Virus record (IMG/VR): IMGVR_UViG_3300022200_000119
Span: 1 to 40,981 of that record
Length of the DNA: 40,981 bases
Strand: one strand, 5' to 3'
From: a virus
Shown here: in pieces, positions 27,952 through 36,372 of the stretch
Position numbering within the stretch: the stretch's first letter is position 1
Layout of the letters: every line of letters begins with the position of its first letter
Translations under genes and position numbers: made by a program
The notes under the pieces: generated by a model
Database searches by the model: none
Seen by the model: the letters and a program-made list of their open reading frames with translations, nothing else
Told to the model about the DNA's origin: nothing

Positions 27952-28324
27952 TCGTTACCCTTCAGGAAGAGGAACTTATAAAAGAAAAAATAGGGTTACC
28001 TCTAGGAAGAGTAGAGTTCCTGTGTACAAAACAATTAAAGATGCTCTAGGTAAAACCTCTCCTGGAACTATCTTCTCAACCAAAGGTTCTTACAGAATGT
28101 ATGTAACGACTGCTGGTGGTTGGGGAAAGAGTAAGCAGCAAAGAGTTTCTGGTAGAACTGCTAAAGGATTCACTCCTGGAAGTGCAACGCCTAGCGCAGA
28201 CTGGAAAAGTGTTAAAAGCCACGCGGCTAGAACCAAGGTGAAGCATGGTCAAGGTTCTGAGAAGAAGCTTACGGCCAAGGCTCGTAGAAAGAAAGACAGA
28301 CCCAAGAAATACGGAGATAAGTAA
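27890..28324 (+). CDS. Small basic head-module protein of unknown function
   Basis: I start this gene at ATG 27890, which has AAAGGA at 27878-27883; an earlier in-frame ATG at 27860 lacks a comparable site. The product is 144 aa and strongly basic throughout (SRKSRVP, KKLTAKARRKKDRPKKYG). A central part, GTIFSTKGSYRMYVTTAGGW, could be a small beta domain. The 5' end lies inside the upstream gene (62-nt overlap), and the stop overlaps the protease ATG by one base (TAATG). DNA- or core-binding inside the prohead is a guess from charge and neighbours. Confidence 0.5.
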   Translation: MSLIKEIRNLRDGQKLEEKSDRYPSGRGTYKRKNRVTSRKSRVPVYKTIKDALGKTSPGTIFSTKGSYRMYVTTAGGWGKSKQQRVSGRTAKGFTPGSATPSADWKSVKSHAARTKVKHGQGSEKKLTAKARRKKDRPKKYGDK

Positions 28325-29421
28325 TGTTATTAGAAGATGTATTCATTATAGAAAACTTACAGGTCCTCAACGAGGGCAAAACAGGTCCAATGCGAGTCCG
28401 TGGTGTTTTTCAGCGTGCAGACGAAGAGAACAACAATGGTCGTATCTACCCTAAGGCACTGCTTGAGCGTGAGATAGATAAGCTTTGTGAGTCTATGAAG
28501 GGCCGTCGTCTTATGGGTGAACTTGATCACCCTCAACATGATAGCGTCAAGCTCTCCAATGTCTCTCACCTTATTACCAAGCTAGAGGCTAAAGGAAACG
28601 AGATTATCGGTGAGGCTGAGATTCTTGATACTCCCATGGGTAAGGTAGCCAGAGCACTTATTGAGGGTGGGGTTCAGATCGGTATCTCTTCTAGAGGTAT
28701 GGGAACTCTTTCCGAAGGTCAGGATGGTAAGCGTTATGTTAATGAGGACTTCCGCCTTATCACCTGGGACCTTGTTGCTGATCCTTCAACCCGTGGTGCA
28801 TTCCCCTCCCTTGCTGAGTCTCGTCAAAGTGTCCTTGTAGAAGAGATTATGAATGAGGTTCTTCCTCGCGTAACTAAGGAGAAGGTTTTTAGCACCTTAT
28901 TAGCAGAACAACTTAACGAAGCCAAGATGAAGAAGGCTAAAAAGAAGAAAGCCAGCAAGAAAGGCAAGCTCGATCCTGTCGGTCAAGAAGATGAGGATGT
29001 TAACAACGATGGCAAGGTAGACAGCACTGACGGTTACTTAAAGAACCGTAGAAAAGCTATTGGTGCTGCCATGGGCAAGAAGTCCAAGAAGATGAAGGGA
29101 AAAAAATTCATGAAGAAAGAATCAACTCTGTTCCCTCGTCTTGGAAATATATTTGAACAATCAAAAAGAGAAGACTCGCCTAGAGTTTTCCCTCGTCTAG
29201 CTAACCTTCTAGGTGAAGGCTTTAAGAAAGATAAAGGTTCAGGCGCTGCTTACAAAAGATCATCTCATAAAATGTATAAGTATGGTGGAAAGTACAGAGA
29301 TGCGGTAATTGCTGGTGAGCAAGCTAGAAGAGTTCTTAGCGGACAAGAGCAACCAAAAACGCCTCCTGGTAAAATTCCTGGGCCTCCCCCAGGGAAAAAG
29401 CAACAAGACGACAAAAAATAG
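28324..29421 (+). CDS. gp21: Prohead maturation protease gp21 with C-terminal extension
   Basis: A 365-aa protein. Residues ~20-165 are a T4 gp21-type protease: NNNGRIYPKALLE, GRRLMGELDHP with likely catalytic H69, VQIGISSRGMG with serine at 122/123, and WDLVADPSTRGAFPSL with a candidate aspartate. Family knowledge: gp21 is activated in the prohead and cuts scaffold, core and capsid at (L/I)xE sites. Beyond ~200 there is an unusual extension: a lysine-rich stretch; an EF-hand-like loop D225-N227-D229-K231-D233-D236; two FPRL repeats (LFPRLGNIF at 269, VFPRLANLL at 288); and a Pro/Lys tail. T4 gp21 is about 212 aa, so the extension is additional. It may act as a scaffold-binding or self-cleaved piece. 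Confidence 0.9.
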   Translation: MLLEDVFIIENLQVLNEGKTGPMRVRGVFQRADEENNNGRIYPKALLEREIDKLCESMKGRRLMGELDHPQHDSVKLSNVSHLITKLEAKGNEIIGEAEILDTPMGKVARALIEGGVQIGISSRGMGTLSEGQDGKRYVNEDFRLITWDLVADPSTRGAFPSLAESRQSVLVEEIMNEVLPRVTKEKVFSTLLAEQLNEAKMKKAKKKKASKKGKLDPVGQEDEDVNNDGKVDSTDGYLKNRRKAIGAAMGKKSKKMKGKKFMKKESTLFPRLGNIFEQSKREDSPRVFPRLANLLGEGFKKDKGSGAAYKRSSHKMYKYGGKYRDAVIAGEQARRVLSGQEQPKTPPGKIPGPPPGKKQQDDKK

Positions 29422-29432
29422 TAAAAAACAAC

Positions 29433-29451
29433 TACATCTATAATAGATGTA
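29433..29451 (+). promoter_or_regulatory. Candidate late promoter inside an inverted repeat
   Basis: CTATAATAG occurs at 29438-29446 within TACATCTA-TAA-TAGATGTA (8-bp arms, 3-base centre). No -35 box is seen. It lies 33 bases upstream of the scaffold ATG (29479), which has TTGGAG as SD. Similar to the TATAATA element seen at other gaps. A small hairpin or an operator are alternatives. Confidence 0.4.
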
Positions 29452-29478
29452 TAGATAACAATAGATTGGAGTACAATC

Positions 29479-30102
29479 ATGGATAAAAAGAAAATAGAAG
29501 ACATTGCTCAGTTACTTCCTGAAGGTATCACCGAAGAGACCATCGTTGAAATCGCTGGTGTTATGCAGGGTTTAATTGAGGAAAGAGTACAGGAGGAAGT
29601 TAGCGAACTTACCGACAAGGTTTTCGCTTACCTATCCATGAAGCGTCAGCAGATTCATGAAGCTGCCCTTGAGGAGCTTCATGAGTCCAATGATGTTTAC
29701 CGTGACGCACAGAGATTCCGTGAGCTTATGGGCTACATGGCTGTCGAGTATCGTCCTGAGTATATTGATGCTGAGAGCGAGAAGAGACTGTCAGAGGCTA
29801 CTGAGCTTGTAGAGGATAACGAAGTCCTCGCCCGTGAGCTTTCCGAGTCACTAAGAGAGCAAGATCGTCTTGCCAAAACAATTCAACTGCTAGAATCTAA
29901 GGTTTCAAAGCGTGAAAGAGAAATCGAATCACTTAATGAGAGCGTACAGAATCTAGTGGAAGAAAAGGAGACTATGCTGTTCGAGTCTACCGAGCAAGCT
30001 GTAGTCGTTACTAACAATGTAGACGAAGAGGTTGAGGATGAACGACTGGAAAGTATTGGAAATCAGTTCTTAACCGAAGAGATGCTCAAGCTTATGCGAT
30101 GA
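29479..30102 (+). CDS. gp22: Prohead scaffold protein gp22
   Basis: A 207-aa protein, nearly all charged helix. Heptad-like coiled coil runs from ~35 to ~165 (for example QLLESKVSKREREIESLNES and LVEEKETM). The C-terminus NQFLTEEMLKLMR is a short amphipathic end like that of gp22-type scaffolds. It lies directly between protease and capsid genes, exactly as gene 22 does in T4 (269 aa there). The scaffold forms the core on which gp23 assembles and is then degraded by gp21; several (L/I)xE sites are visible (LPEG, LHES, LNES). Own SD (TTGGAG) and possible own promoter. Confidence 0.85.
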   Translation: MDKKKIEDIAQLLPEGITEETIVEIAGVMQGLIEERVQEEVSELTDKVFAYLSMKRQQIHEAALEELHESNDVYRDAQRFRELMGYMAVEYRPEYIDAESEKRLSEATELVEDNEVLARELSESLREQDRLAKTIQLLESKVSKREREIESLNESVQNLVEEKETMLFESTEQAVVVTNNVDEEVEDERLESIGNQFLTEEMLKLMR

Positions 30103-30127
30103 GCAATAACTAAAAGGATTTGTAGTT

Positions 30128-31642
30128 ATGGATTTAATGGAAATGGGTGCCAGTGACGACCTCGTACAAAAGTGGGGTCCTGCACTAGACGGCATCGAAA
30201 ATGATTACACCAAGAGAGTAACTGCACAACTTCTAGAGAACCAACTTAAGTCTTGTCAGCAAGAGAAGCTTGATGAGGCTGCTGTTGGCACAGGCACCAC
30301 TACTGTTGGAGCCCTCGGCACTTTCCAGAAGTTTGCATTCCCTCTCGTTCGTCGGGTTTATCCCGAACTAATCGCTAACCAGCTTGTTAGCGTTCAACCT
30401 ATGAGCGGTCCCGTCTCACAGGTCTTCTACCTTGGTGCAGCTAGAGCTTACGGCAACAACCGCGAGACTATCTACAGCAAGTACAACCTAACTTACCGTG
30501 GTCTTACCACTGGTAAAGTTAACCCATTCCAAACTGGTGACGGCACCACTATTGATGTTGATGACGCCAGCGCCCCCACTTCTCAACAGTTTGGTGTTTC
30601 TGCTCTTACCAAAGCTTTTACTGACGGCAGCAACATGGCTAGTGCTATCGCTGAGTGGCCCGAAGCTAACTTCGCTCAGGGTTGGTCAGTATCCGCTGGT
30701 GAAAGACTTTCTGGGTCTGCAATCCCAGAGGTCACCCTTCAGATCGAGCAACAGCCTGTTGTCGCACGCACCAAGAAGATGCGTGCTCTCTGGACTCTTG
30801 AGGCTTCACAGGACCTTAAGGCTTACCACAACCTAGATCTTGAGCGTGAGCTTACTGATCTTCTTGGTAAGGAGATTCGTCTAGAGGTTGACCGTGAGAT
30901 TATCGAGAACCTTCGTGGTCTTGCTTACGATGCAACAGGTTCCACTGGCAACCTTTTCAAGGAAACTTACCTTGATCAGGCCAGCAACCAAAGCACCATG
31001 GGTAACTTTACTAGCCCCGGTAATGTCAATGATTCTACCTTTGGTGATTTCCTTTTCGATGCAGGCACTCTTCCTAGCTCCGCTGCTGGAAGTAACAAGA
31101 ATGTCTTCCTTGTAGATTTCGAGTCAAGTGCTCTTAACTTAGCTCCTCGTCACATTGGCGATGTTTACGCAAACCTTCTAGGTGCTATTAACTTCGCCGC
31201 TCAAGACATCTTCAAGACCACTCAGCGTGGTGCTGGTAACTGGATGCTTTGCTCACCTGTTGTTGCAACAATCCTTGAGACTGCTGCAAAACTAACTGGT
31301 GGTATTGAAGCTTCTGACGGTCCAACTAACTTCGGTCCTGGTAGCATCCAGTTCCGTGGTAAGTTCATGGGTCGTTACGATCTCTTCATTGACCCCCTCT
31401 ATCCTGAGGGTGAAATTCTCATGGGTTACAAGGGTAGTAACCCCATGGACGGTGGTTTCGTGTACTCACCCTACATCCCCTTCCAGGCTCTACCCACCAT
31501 CACTGACCCTGAGAGCTTCCAGCCCAGAAAGGGTATCCTTACTCGTTATGGCAAGGCTGCTGTTGCACCTGCTTCAAGATTCTACAGAGTTATTAGACTC
31601 GTTGGATCTTCTAGCTTGTTCAACCCCTTCCTTAATGTCTGA
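30128..31642 (+). CDS. gp23: Major capsid protein gp23
   Basis: A 504-aa T4-type capsid protein. Recognisable elements are FQKFAFPLVRRVYPELIANQ and VSVQPMSGPVSQVFYLG (~66-102), then KTKKMRALWTLEASQDLKAY-like text near 220, and the closing region GKAAVAPASRFYRVIRLVGS. The residues KLDE at 47-50 precede AAVG and fit the gp21 cleavage site, giving a ~50-residue propeptide (65 in T4). SD AAAGGA lies 9 bases upstream. Arginine codons here are mainly CGT/CGC whereas tail genes use AGA, consistent with high expression. A strong terminator follows. T4 gp23 is 521 aa. Confidence 0.97.
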   Translation: MDLMEMGASDDLVQKWGPALDGIENDYTKRVTAQLLENQLKSCQQEKLDEAAVGTGTTTVGALGTFQKFAFPLVRRVYPELIANQLVSVQPMSGPVSQVFYLGAARAYGNNRETIYSKYNLTYRGLTTGKVNPFQTGDGTTIDVDDASAPTSQQFGVSALTKAFTDGSNMASAIAEWPEANFAQGWSVSAGERLSGSAIPEVTLQIEQQPVVARTKKMRALWTLEASQDLKAYHNLDLERELTDLLGKEIRLEVDREIIENLRGLAYDATGSTGNLFKETYLDQASNQSTMGNFTSPGNVNDSTFGDFLFDAGTLPSSAAGSNKNVFLVDFESSALNLAPRHIGDVYANLLGAINFAAQDIFKTTQRGAGNWMLCSPVVATILETAAKLTGGIEASDGPTNFGPGSIQFRGKFMGRYDLFIDPLYPEGEILMGYKGSNPMDGGFVYSPYIPFQALPTITDPESFQPRKGILTRYGKAAVAPASRFYRVIRLVGSSSLFNPFLNV

Positions 31643-31656
31643 TAGGGACTGATAGT

Positions 31657-31700
31657 TAAAGTTACCCACTCCTTTTGATGAGGAGTGGGTAACTTTTTTT
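31657..31700 (+). terminator. Rho-independent terminator after capsid gene
   Basis: AAAGTTACCCACTCC (31658-31672) pairs with GGAGTGGGTAACTTT (31682-31696): a 15-bp perfect stem, extendable by one T-A pair, with a short loop and a T-run to 31700. It ends the head operon. Confidence 0.92.
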
Positions 31701-31721
31701 ATTGGGAGGACTATATAAAGT

Positions 31722-31922
31722 ATGAAGTATAGGTATAGGAGCATTTGCAGGTTCCCTATCCTGATTCATTTAGATGGTGAGATAACTTCTATAAGACCGA
31801 ATCAGGTTTTTGAATCTTCCATCCCATTAGAGATGGATGTTTTAAAAAGAATAGAGGAAGAAAATAAAACAACTCCGAAACCAAGACGAGGAAGAAGGAG
31901 CAAAGGTGATTTAGATGGCTAG
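31722..31922 (+). CDS. Small 66-aa protein between capsid and neck genes
   Basis: Starts at ATG 31722 with GGAGGA 11 bases upstream, just after the capsid terminator. The first ~40 residues alternate polar and hydrophobic residues (FPILIHLDGEITSIRPNQVF), suggesting a small beta-hairpin domain; the tail is basic (KPRRGRRSKGD). It overlaps the next gene by 8 nt. A TATATAAAG stretch at 31712-31720 may be a promoter but lies between SD and ATG. A similar-sized unrelated-looking gene precedes the sheath (34110-34286). Function unknown. Confidence 0.6.
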   Translation: MKYRYRSICRFPILIHLDGEITSIRPNQVFESSIPLEMDVLKRIEEENKTTPKPRRGRRSKGDLDG

Positions 31923-32787
31923 AATTGGTTACCCTACAGTTACAGGTTATGGAAATAGCTTTGCTAATATTGCAAGCCAAAACTTAAATGATCAGACTTC
32001 TCCTGATGCGGACGAGATTAATCTTGATGATTTAAATAAGTCTCGTCAAGCTGACCTCGTTGAGTTTACAGAGTTTGAACAACAAGTTAAAGACCATGTT
32101 CTTGCAACCTTAGGTTATCCAGTCGTAAGAGTAGAGCTTAATGATTATCAATTAAAGGTATGCATTGATGAAGCACTTACCGAATTAGATTATCATTCTC
32201 CTCATTTTACACGACAGTTTGCTGCATTCAACACTTCAGCAGATATTAACCTATATGAGGTTCCAAATTATATCTTAAGGAATCTTACATATGTAACATA
32301 CAAGAAAACTCTACTTAGTATCCAGTCTCAAGCAGGGACACTAGAGTTTGATTTCTTTATAAAGTATTTCCAAGATAACTACCTTTTTGATAACTTCACC
32401 ATAGGTGATTACTATCTCCTCCAATCTACCTTGGAAACTACTCGTAGAGTGTTAGGTCAAGATGGAGGATTCGATGTAGTTGATGGTAGATACTTACAAC
32501 TTTACCCATCCCCTGCTGTAGGTGATGTAGCCATCTTAGAGTATAGAGGTATAAACTCAAGAACCATGACTCCAAAGATGAGGAACTGGATACATAAGTA
32601 TGCTACTGCCTGTGCTATGGCTCTACTGGGTCAGGTTAGAGGTAAGTTTGCTGTTGTTCCAGGTCCAGCAGGAGGCACACAACTTAACGGTCAGCAGCTT
32701 ATAGCTCAGGCTGCTCAAGATAAACAAGTTCTCAAGCAAGAGCTTATCAATGAGGTTGAAGAACCTCCAATGTTTACTACAGGCTGA
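31915..32787 (+). CDS. Neck protein gp13-like
   Basis: A 290-aa protein opening the neck cluster. Landmarks are FEQQVKDHVLATLGYPVVRV (~52-71), the helix QLKVCIDEALTELDYHSPHF, then a beta-rich region (LQLYPSPAVGDVAILEYRG) and a C-terminal helix (WIHKYATACAMALLGQVRGK). In T4, gp13 (309 aa) and gp14 form the neck ring that closes the DNA-filled head. Order 13-14-15 in front of sheath and tube supports the call. It shares one base with the next gene (TGATG). Assignment is by position and general resemblance, so moderate. Confidence 0.65.
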   Translation: MARIGYPTVTGYGNSFANIASQNLNDQTSPDADEINLDDLNKSRQADLVEFTEFEQQVKDHVLATLGYPVVRVELNDYQLKVCIDEALTELDYHSPHFTRQFAAFNTSADINLYEVPNYILRNLTYVTYKKTLLSIQSQAGTLEFDFFIKYFQDNYLFDNFTIGDYYLLQSTLETTRRVLGQDGGFDVVDGRYLQLYPSPAVGDVAILEYRGINSRTMTPKMRNWIHKYATACAMALLGQVRGKFAVVPGPAGGTQLNGQQLIAQAAQDKQVLKQELINEVEEPPMFTTG

Positions 32788-33350
32788 TGGCAAAAAGATT
32801 TAAAACGAACAGACAAATGCAGGATCTTCCCAAGATAGAGGGAAGCACCCCTCTTTCGTTTTATGATCCAACCAATCCCGATGTTAACCTGTTTAATCTT
32901 GTTGATGATGAGATTATCAGAATTTCAGGATCTCCTTTACACTACTACAAGCAGCTAGTAAATGAGACCTATGACGAAGTGTATCTAGAATCCTCTAACA
33001 AAGCTGTTACATCTGAACCTATTGTAGTTCATGGATTCTACGAGCCTTCTGTTGTTGAAGAAGTCCTATCTAACTTTGGTATAGAGCTTACTAATGATCA
33101 GACTTTTGTGTTCAATAAATCCTATATTGAGGCTGAACTTAGTAGAGAACCTAAGATAGGAGATCAAATCAAGCCCATGTTTCAGAATCAGAAGTATGAG
33201 CTTACTGAGGTACAAGAAGACAGCTTTGAAATGTATGGCGTTTACCATTATGTCTGCACCGCCAAGCTTCTCCGCGATGATGTGGAAACTGTCAACGAAC
33301 CTCTAACTGATGTAGCGGACGATGTTGGAGGATACTTAGACCTTGAGTGA
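32787..33350 (+). CDS. Neck protein gp14-like
   Basis: A 187-aa protein (T4 gp14 is 256 aa). Visible features are SFYDPTNPDVNLFNLVDDEI (~24-43), a FYEPSVVEEVLSNFGIELTND segment (shown in parts: FYEPSV, LSNFGI), GDQIKPMFQNQKYELTEVQE and a final strand YHYVCTAKLLRDD. The pattern of a strand describing a potential dimer interface followed by HYVxTAKLLR is common in gp14-type neck proteins of T4-like phages. It sits between gp13-like and gp15-like genes and overlaps the latter by 8 nt. Confidence 0.65.
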   Translation: MAKRFKTNRQMQDLPKIEGSTPLSFYDPTNPDVNLFNLVDDEIIRISGSPLHYYKQLVNETYDEVYLESSNKAVTSEPIVVHGFYEPSVVEEVLSNFGIELTNDQTFVFNKSYIEAELSREPKIGDQIKPMFQNQKYELTEVQEDSFEMYGVYHYVCTAKLLRDDVETVNEPLTDVADDVGGYLDLE

Positions 33351-34068
33351 TATCAATACAACTGAAACCATCGTTGATAGTTACGATTTTAACTATGATC
33401 CTCTTGCCTCTAGAAATAGATATTTCAGAGAGAAGATAGAGAAGATAGCTAGGGATCTAACAATTGCTCCATCATTCTATAAAGAGGTCCTAAGAAGCTT
33501 ATTAGCTGAACTTCAGTTATATTATGTGGACTCACAAGGGAAGAAGACCGATGTTAAACTTCATCACGGTCGCCAGGAGAGGGTCATAGCTAAGAAGTTC
33601 CAGGAGAACAATATTGTCCTACCTTATAGCACGGTGTATCAAGCATCTATCCTAGAGGATCCCGATAAAAGAAGATCGCGTAGTGTTCTACAATTTTCAA
33701 AGCGTTGGAATGAGGAAACCCAGAGGGCTGAAAGAGTAGTCTCCTATCCTGACATACCTGTCAAAGTTCAATATACATACAGTCTGTGGTGTAAGTATGT
33801 GTCTGACATAGACCAGCTTTCAGAGCAGCTTAGAATTAAATTCAACCCTCATAAACACCTTAATATTAAGGATACTGCTGTTCTGAAGTCTTACTTGGTA
33901 GACGAGACAGACATTTCAGTGACTGCTGTTGGAGATAAAGAGGACAGATTGGTACAGAAGAACTTTAGTATTGAGGTTCAAGGGTATCTTCCTAGTCCCA
34001 AGTTCCTGATCACTAACTCAGGTAAGATCACCGAAATTAATTCTGAATTTGTGATCGTAAATTGTTAA
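33343..34068 (+). CDS. Tail completion / sheath stabiliser gp15-like (TTG start)
   Basis: A 241-aa protein (T4 gp15 272 aa). TTG at 33343 is the only reasonable start: GGAGG lies at 33327-33331 and no ATG or GTG is in frame nearby. Characteristic elements are YYVDSQGKKTDVKLHHGR, a DIPVKVQYTYSLWCKYVSDI strand (~145-164), DQLSEQLRIKFNP, and the end GYLPSPKFLITNSGKI. In T4, gp15 is the hexameric ring that ends the sheath and binds the head neck. Place directly before the sheath gene agrees. Confidence 0.75.
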   Translation: MSDINTTETIVDSYDFNYDPLASRNRYFREKIEKIARDLTIAPSFYKEVLRSLLAELQLYYVDSQGKKTDVKLHHGRQERVIAKKFQENNIVLPYSTVYQASILEDPDKRRSRSVLQFSKRWNEETQRAERVVSYPDIPVKVQYTYSLWCKYVSDIDQLSEQLRIKFNPHKHLNIKDTAVLKSYLVDETDISVTAVGDKEDRLVQKNFSIEVQGYLPSPKFLITNSGKITEINSEFVIVNC

Positions 34069-34076
34069 AAATAACC

Positions 34077-34084
34077 TTTAAATA
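34077..34084 (+). promoter_or_regulatory. Possible late promoter TTTAAATA
   Basis: TTTAAATA lies 26 bases before ATG 34110 and differs by one base from the T4 late consensus TATAAATA. It would serve the 58-aa gene, sheath and tube. Weak evidence. Confidence 0.25.
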
Positions 34085-34109
34085 GCCTACCTAGTAATAG
34101 GAGAATACC

Positions 34110-34286
34110 ATGAAGCAGTTAACCAACGAATCATTACAGACTTTAGAAGTTTATCTAGAGTACCCAAATCGTATAAAAACTGTGTTTTTACATCCTAAAA
34201 AATCAATTGTTGTGCCTTCTAGCAGCATAACAAACCAATGTAAAATACTTAGCAAAAGAAGGGTTCTAACAATAAGACCCGCTTGA
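34110..34286 (+). CDS. 58-aa protein upstream of tail sheath
   Basis: ATG 34110 has TAGGAG eight bases upstream and the frame runs to TGA at 34284-34286; the sheath SD (GAGGAG) overlaps this stop. The 58-residue product begins MKQLTNESLQTLEVYLEYPN and continues with alternating hydrophobic strands (TVFLHPKKSIVVPSSSI) and a basic end (LSKRRVLTIRPA). The good SD, the coupling to the sheath gene and the lack of any other content in a 229-bp gap support a real gene. Function unknown; a small beta-rich structural or decoration protein is one guess. Confidence 0.65.
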   Translation: MKQLTNESLQTLEVYLEYPNRIKTVFLHPKKSIVVPSSSITNQCKILSKRRVLTIRPA

Positions 34287-34297
34287 GGAGATAAGAT

Positions 34298-36358
34298 ATG
34301 GCAAACTATGTGAGTCCTGGAGTTTATGTTATAGAGCGCGATACTAGCCAGTATCCTGCTTCCGTTAATCCTTCTGTCGTAGGGTTAGTCGGCTTTGCAA
34401 GTAAAGGTCCTGTTGATAAAGCCACTCTAATTACTAACGGAGATCAGCTTGTTTCAACTTTCGGTGATCCTAGTGAGGATATTGTAGGTCAGGCTCTTGA
34501 GGGTGCTCTTGAAATCCTTGAGACAACTAACTCACTTTACTTTATTAGATGCGCCTCATCCACCGCTGCTGATGCCAGCGTTTCCGCTCAACTCGGATCT
34601 TGTCCCGCTATAATGTTGTCTGGTTCATCTTATGGGGTAACTTCACCCATATACTTAAAAGTAAATGGAACAGACGGGAATGGGAAGGCTTTATTTGCAA
34701 CAGATAAAAATATAACCATTCCAGCAGGGTCAACTACTACCGCTGAGGCAATAACTAGTGCTTTAGGCGGGGTTCTTACAGACGCAAGCAAGATATCAGG
34801 GCATGATATCTCAAACAGTGGAGTCATTGCATCTAACTTTGCAGGATCAGGGGCAACTTTAACAATAACGGCTTTCTCTAGTTCCGATTTCCTTACCTCT
34901 GGGGCAGCCAGTTCTCTATATGAGGTTAGTACAAATGGAGGCGCTGCTGCCTCTGCTTTTAGTTCGTTAACAGTTTCAGGAATGACATTTGATAGAGATT
35001 CCCTATCTTACAATGTACAAAGCTTGTACCCTGGTGCTGGATATAACTATTCAAGTCTTGCGGATGGTACGATAACTGGTCAATCTGTTGGAGTAACTAC
35101 GGCAGGGGGTACACACGCTACCATAAGCATTTTTGAAAATGGTGTGGCCTCTGAAAGCTTTAGAGTATCTCTTTTGGATGGAGAAACCTTTGTTGAGAAA
35201 GCAATAAACACGGGTGAAGTAAATCTTAAGTCTAACCTTGTAAAAGGTAATCTGATTGATGCTGGTGCTAACTTTGATGCGGTTGGCTTAACCAACTTCT
35301 CTGATTTGGTTAGCTCTCTAGGTGTTACAAATGTTGATGGAAAGAACGGAACCTTAACTGTTACAGGCGCAACTCCTAGATTCGTTAAGTTTGTTCAAAC
35401 GGCTAATACTTCTAACAAACTAGCGGGAGGTACAAACGGCATCCCTGCAAGCACTGACGATGATGGAATTACTACTGTAATCAAGGGTGCTGTTACAGAC
35501 ACTGGTAAGACCGGAATGCAGCTTCTAGACAATGACCTACTCAACCTAGGTATGGCTGCTGTCCCTGGAATTACAAATGAATCAGTACAGAATGAGCTTA
35601 TCACTCTAGCTGAAAAAACAAAAGAATTCCTTGCTGTTGTATCACCTCCCTATGCCATTGGTAGTGTTCAAAAGGCTATTGATTGGAGTAACGGTCTTGA
35701 TACCACTAGATCTGCTGCAATTAACAGTTCTTACGCAGCTATTTACTGGCCCTGGGTCAAGGTGTTCAGTGCCTTTGACGGTGTAGACAGGTGGTATGAC
35801 CCATCCATCTACGCAATTCGTCAGATGGCCTTCACAGACGATGTAGGAGAGTCCTGGTTCGCCCCTGCTGGGTTCACAAGAGGTAGACTAACCAAGCCCA
35901 CAGACACCGAAGAGGAACTCAGTCAGGGAGATAGAGACGCACTCTACTCTGACGGTAATGTCATCAACCCAATTGTGAACTTCCCTCAGCAGGGCATTAC
36001 AATCTTCGGTCAGAGAACCGCTCAAAGAAGTCCTTCTGCTCTAGACAGAGTAAATGTTCGTAGAATGATGATCCTGATTAGAAAGATCATCCTTAGATCT
36101 ACAAGACAGTTTGTATTCGAGCCAAACGATCCAACCACTTGGTCTCAGATCGAAGCTCTTACAACCAACCTAATTGATCCTATCGCAAGAGGTCGCGGTA
36201 TCTCTGAGTACAGGGTCATTTGTGACGATACAACAAACACTCCCATTCGTAAAGAAAGAGGCGAACTATGGTGTAAGGTTGTAATTAAACCAACTAAAAC
36301 AGCAGAGATTATAGTATTCGAGCTTAATCTTGTAAACCAAAGCGACAGCATAAGCTGA
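34298..36358 (+). CDS. gp18: Tail sheath protein gp18
   Basis: A 686-aa sheath protein (T4 gp18 is 659). The N-terminus (YVSPGVYVIERD, then VVGLVGFASKGPVDKATLIT) and C-terminus (RRMMILIRKIILRSTRQFVF, EPNDPTTWSQIEALTTN, SEYRVICDD, ELWCKVVIKPTKTAEIIVFE) are typical of contractile sheaths. Residues ~90-400 are a serine-, threonine- and glycine-rich insertion corresponding to the outer, more variable sheath domains. GAGGAG SD lies about 8 bases before the ATG. The sheath contracts to drive the tube through the envelope. The tube gene follows 14 bases later. Confidence 0.95.
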   Translation: MANYVSPGVYVIERDTSQYPASVNPSVVGLVGFASKGPVDKATLITNGDQLVSTFGDPSEDIVGQALEGALEILETTNSLYFIRCASSTAADASVSAQLGSCPAIMLSGSSYGVTSPIYLKVNGTDGNGKALFATDKNITIPAGSTTTAEAITSALGGVLTDASKISGHDISNSGVIASNFAGSGATLTITAFSSSDFLTSGAASSLYEVSTNGGAAASAFSSLTVSGMTFDRDSLSYNVQSLYPGAGYNYSSLADGTITGQSVGVTTAGGTHATISIFENGVASESFRVSLLDGETFVEKAINTGEVNLKSNLVKGNLIDAGANFDAVGLTNFSDLVSSLGVTNVDGKNGTLTVTGATPRFVKFVQTANTSNKLAGGTNGIPASTDDDGITTVIKGAVTDTGKTGMQLLDNDLLNLGMAAVPGITNESVQNELITLAEKTKEFLAVVSPPYAIGSVQKAIDWSNGLDTTRSAAINSSYAAIYWPWVKVFSAFDGVDRWYDPSIYAIRQMAFTDDVGESWFAPAGFTRGRLTKPTDTEEELSQGDRDALYSDGNVINPIVNFPQQGITIFGQRTAQRSPSALDRVNVRRMMILIRKIILRSTRQFVFEPNDPTTWSQIEALTTNLIDPIARGRGISEYRVICDDTTNTPIRKERGELWCKVVIKPTKTAEIIVFELNLVNQSDSIS

Positions 36359-36372
36359 TAAGGAATTGAAAT

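Noticed and set aside
28245-28454. 69-aa plus-strand ORF across the protease start
   Set aside because: Overlaps two well-supported genes and has no ribosome site.
31299-31652. 117-aa and other alternate-frame ORFs within the capsid gene
   Set aside because: The frames lie fully inside the capsid gene, whose codon bias keeps other frames open; products are low-complexity Leu/Ser/Val text.
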